Shown: positions 33,469 to 33,879 of the stretch, one piece after another
Layout: each line of letters opens with the position of its first letter
Numbering within the stretch: the stretch's first letter is position 1
Assembly: GCA_029263075.1 (NCBI GenBank)
Contig: JAJCYE010000094.1
Span: forward strand, 1 to 33,879
Direction: 5' to 3'
Length of the DNA stretch: 33,879 bases
DNA from: Actinomycetes bacterium
GTDB lineage: Bacteria; Actinomycetota; CADDZG01; JAHWKV01
The notes under the pieces: model-generated
The model's input: the letters and a program-made list of their open reading frames with translations, nothing else
The model's database searches: none
Told to the model about the DNA's origin: nothing
Translations under genes and position numbers: made by a program

Positions 33469-33879
33469 CCGGAGCGGATCTCAACCCACCTCTCGCTGGG
33501 ACCCGGTTCAAAGGCCGAGTCGAGCTTTTTGGCGATCACCCCTTGCATTCCCAGGTCTTTGGCTGCCTGGACCATCGCTTTCCCGGCACCGGCGATGGAG
33601 GTTGAGACGCCCACGATGCCGCCCACCACCACCACCTGTTCCAACAGTTCCCTCCGCCGGGAGTAGGCCTGCTCGGTCAGCGTGCGGTCGTCCAGGTAGA
33701 GCAGGTCTGTGGAAACGAACTTCAGGTCCTTCTTCGAACCGGAGATCACCCCGTCCACCACCGCGTTGCGGGCCACCAGCCTCTCGTGGATCCTCTCGGT
33801 CCCGTCCATGGATATGGCCTGCATCGACGGCAGGAGAAGGTGGGTCGAGCGGTACTCGCACACCGCCAGGACCCTTTGG
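33465..33879 (-). CDS. ATP-dependent DNA ligase-like protein, C-terminal part, degenerate motifs
   Basis: The gene enters from the right edge; about 137 codons are visible and the true start lies outside. The pattern follows the adenylation domain of ATP-dependent DNA ligases: FVSTDLLYLDDRTL...RRELLEQ (motif IIIa region) and GMQGVIAKKLDSAFEPG...RWVEI (motifs IV-V). Key residues differ: motif III reads VDGVI instead of DGE, motif IV has Gln for Glu (usual EGVVAKR), and motif V has W-V-E-I for W-x-K-x-K. The protein stops right after motif V, so the usual C-terminal OB domain is absent. It may be a catalytically weak or inactive ligase homologue. Motif I (KxDG) is not in view. The stop overlaps the converging sensor gene by 4 bp. 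Confidence 0.7.
   Translation of the reverse strand, partial: QRVLAVCEYRSTHLLLPSMQAISMDGTERIHERLVARNAVVDGVISGSKKDLKFVSTDLLYLDDRTLTEQAYSRRRELLEQVVVVGGIVGVSTSIAGAGKAMVQAAKDLGMQGVIAKKLDSAFEPGPSERWVEIRSG

Noticed and set aside
1-33879. Mobile elements, prophage, CRISPR array
   Set aside because: No transposase, integrase, terminal inverted repeats, regularly spaced repeats or phage genes were seen in any frame; nearly every gene is a housekeeping gene in conserved order.

Overview
The window is one stretch of a high-GC bacterial chromosome, very probably an actinomycetote. The order clpC / lysS-coaX-panD-panC-folK-folB-folP-ftsH-hpt-tilS-zinc metalloprotease is the classic actinobacterial block (compare the M. 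tuberculosis Rv3596c-Rv3626c region). topA-tmk-holB, the ceoB/ceoC pair divergent from an APC permease, and an Rv1364c-like sigma regulator are also actinobacterial arrangements. Several details differ from the well-studied genera: topoisomerase I keeps three C-terminal zinc ribbons, TilS has the long form, and folE and lsr2 are missing from their usual slots. This suggests a deep-branching or uncultured lineage rather than a Mycobacterium or Streptomyces relative. No species assignment is possible from sequence reading alone.

Layout. 1-2405 (-) is the body of clpC, cut at its C-terminus by the window edge, with a likely promoter at about 2460. 2739-3194 (+) is a small membrane protein. 14292-3217 (-) is a compact run of eleven genes: metalloprotease, tilS, hpt, ftsH, folP, folB, folK, panC, panD, coaX, lysS. 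Many stops and starts overlap and the largest gap is about 100 bp. It joins tRNA modification and charging, purine salvage, membrane proteolysis, folate synthesis and pantothenate/CoA synthesis. 14521-14718 (-) is a tiny Cys/His protein. 14897-14972 (-) is tRNA-Thr(CGU). 20452-15050 (-) is topA, an MFS-thymidylate kinase fusion, and holB, a DNA topology and replication group.

20687-26143 is a cation-transport region. It has a small OB-fold protein, two RCK (TrkA-type) proteins, a KimA-like potassium importer with a duplicated cytosolic domain, and a CorA-type Mg2+ channel. It ends at a strong bidirectional hairpin shared with the converging hppA (proton-pumping pyrophosphatase, 28475-26202). 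28653-30163 (+) encodes a lipoprotein and a LytR-CpsA-Psr enzyme. 30229-33468 (+) encodes a membrane sensor that carries phosphatase, anti-sigma kinase and antagonist domains in one chain. A DNA-ligase-like fragment with altered catalytic motifs enters from the right edge on the minus strand.

The most unusual items are the lysyl-tRNA synthetase fused to an XdhC-like Rossmann domain, the KimA-type importer with tandem USP-like domains beside two RCK proteins and no TrkH, the MASE1-PAS-PAS-PP2C-HATPase-STAS protein, and the degenerate ligase-like protein. I saw no insertion sequence, prophage, CRISPR array or rRNA. All identifications come from motif and synteny recognition; no database search was run.
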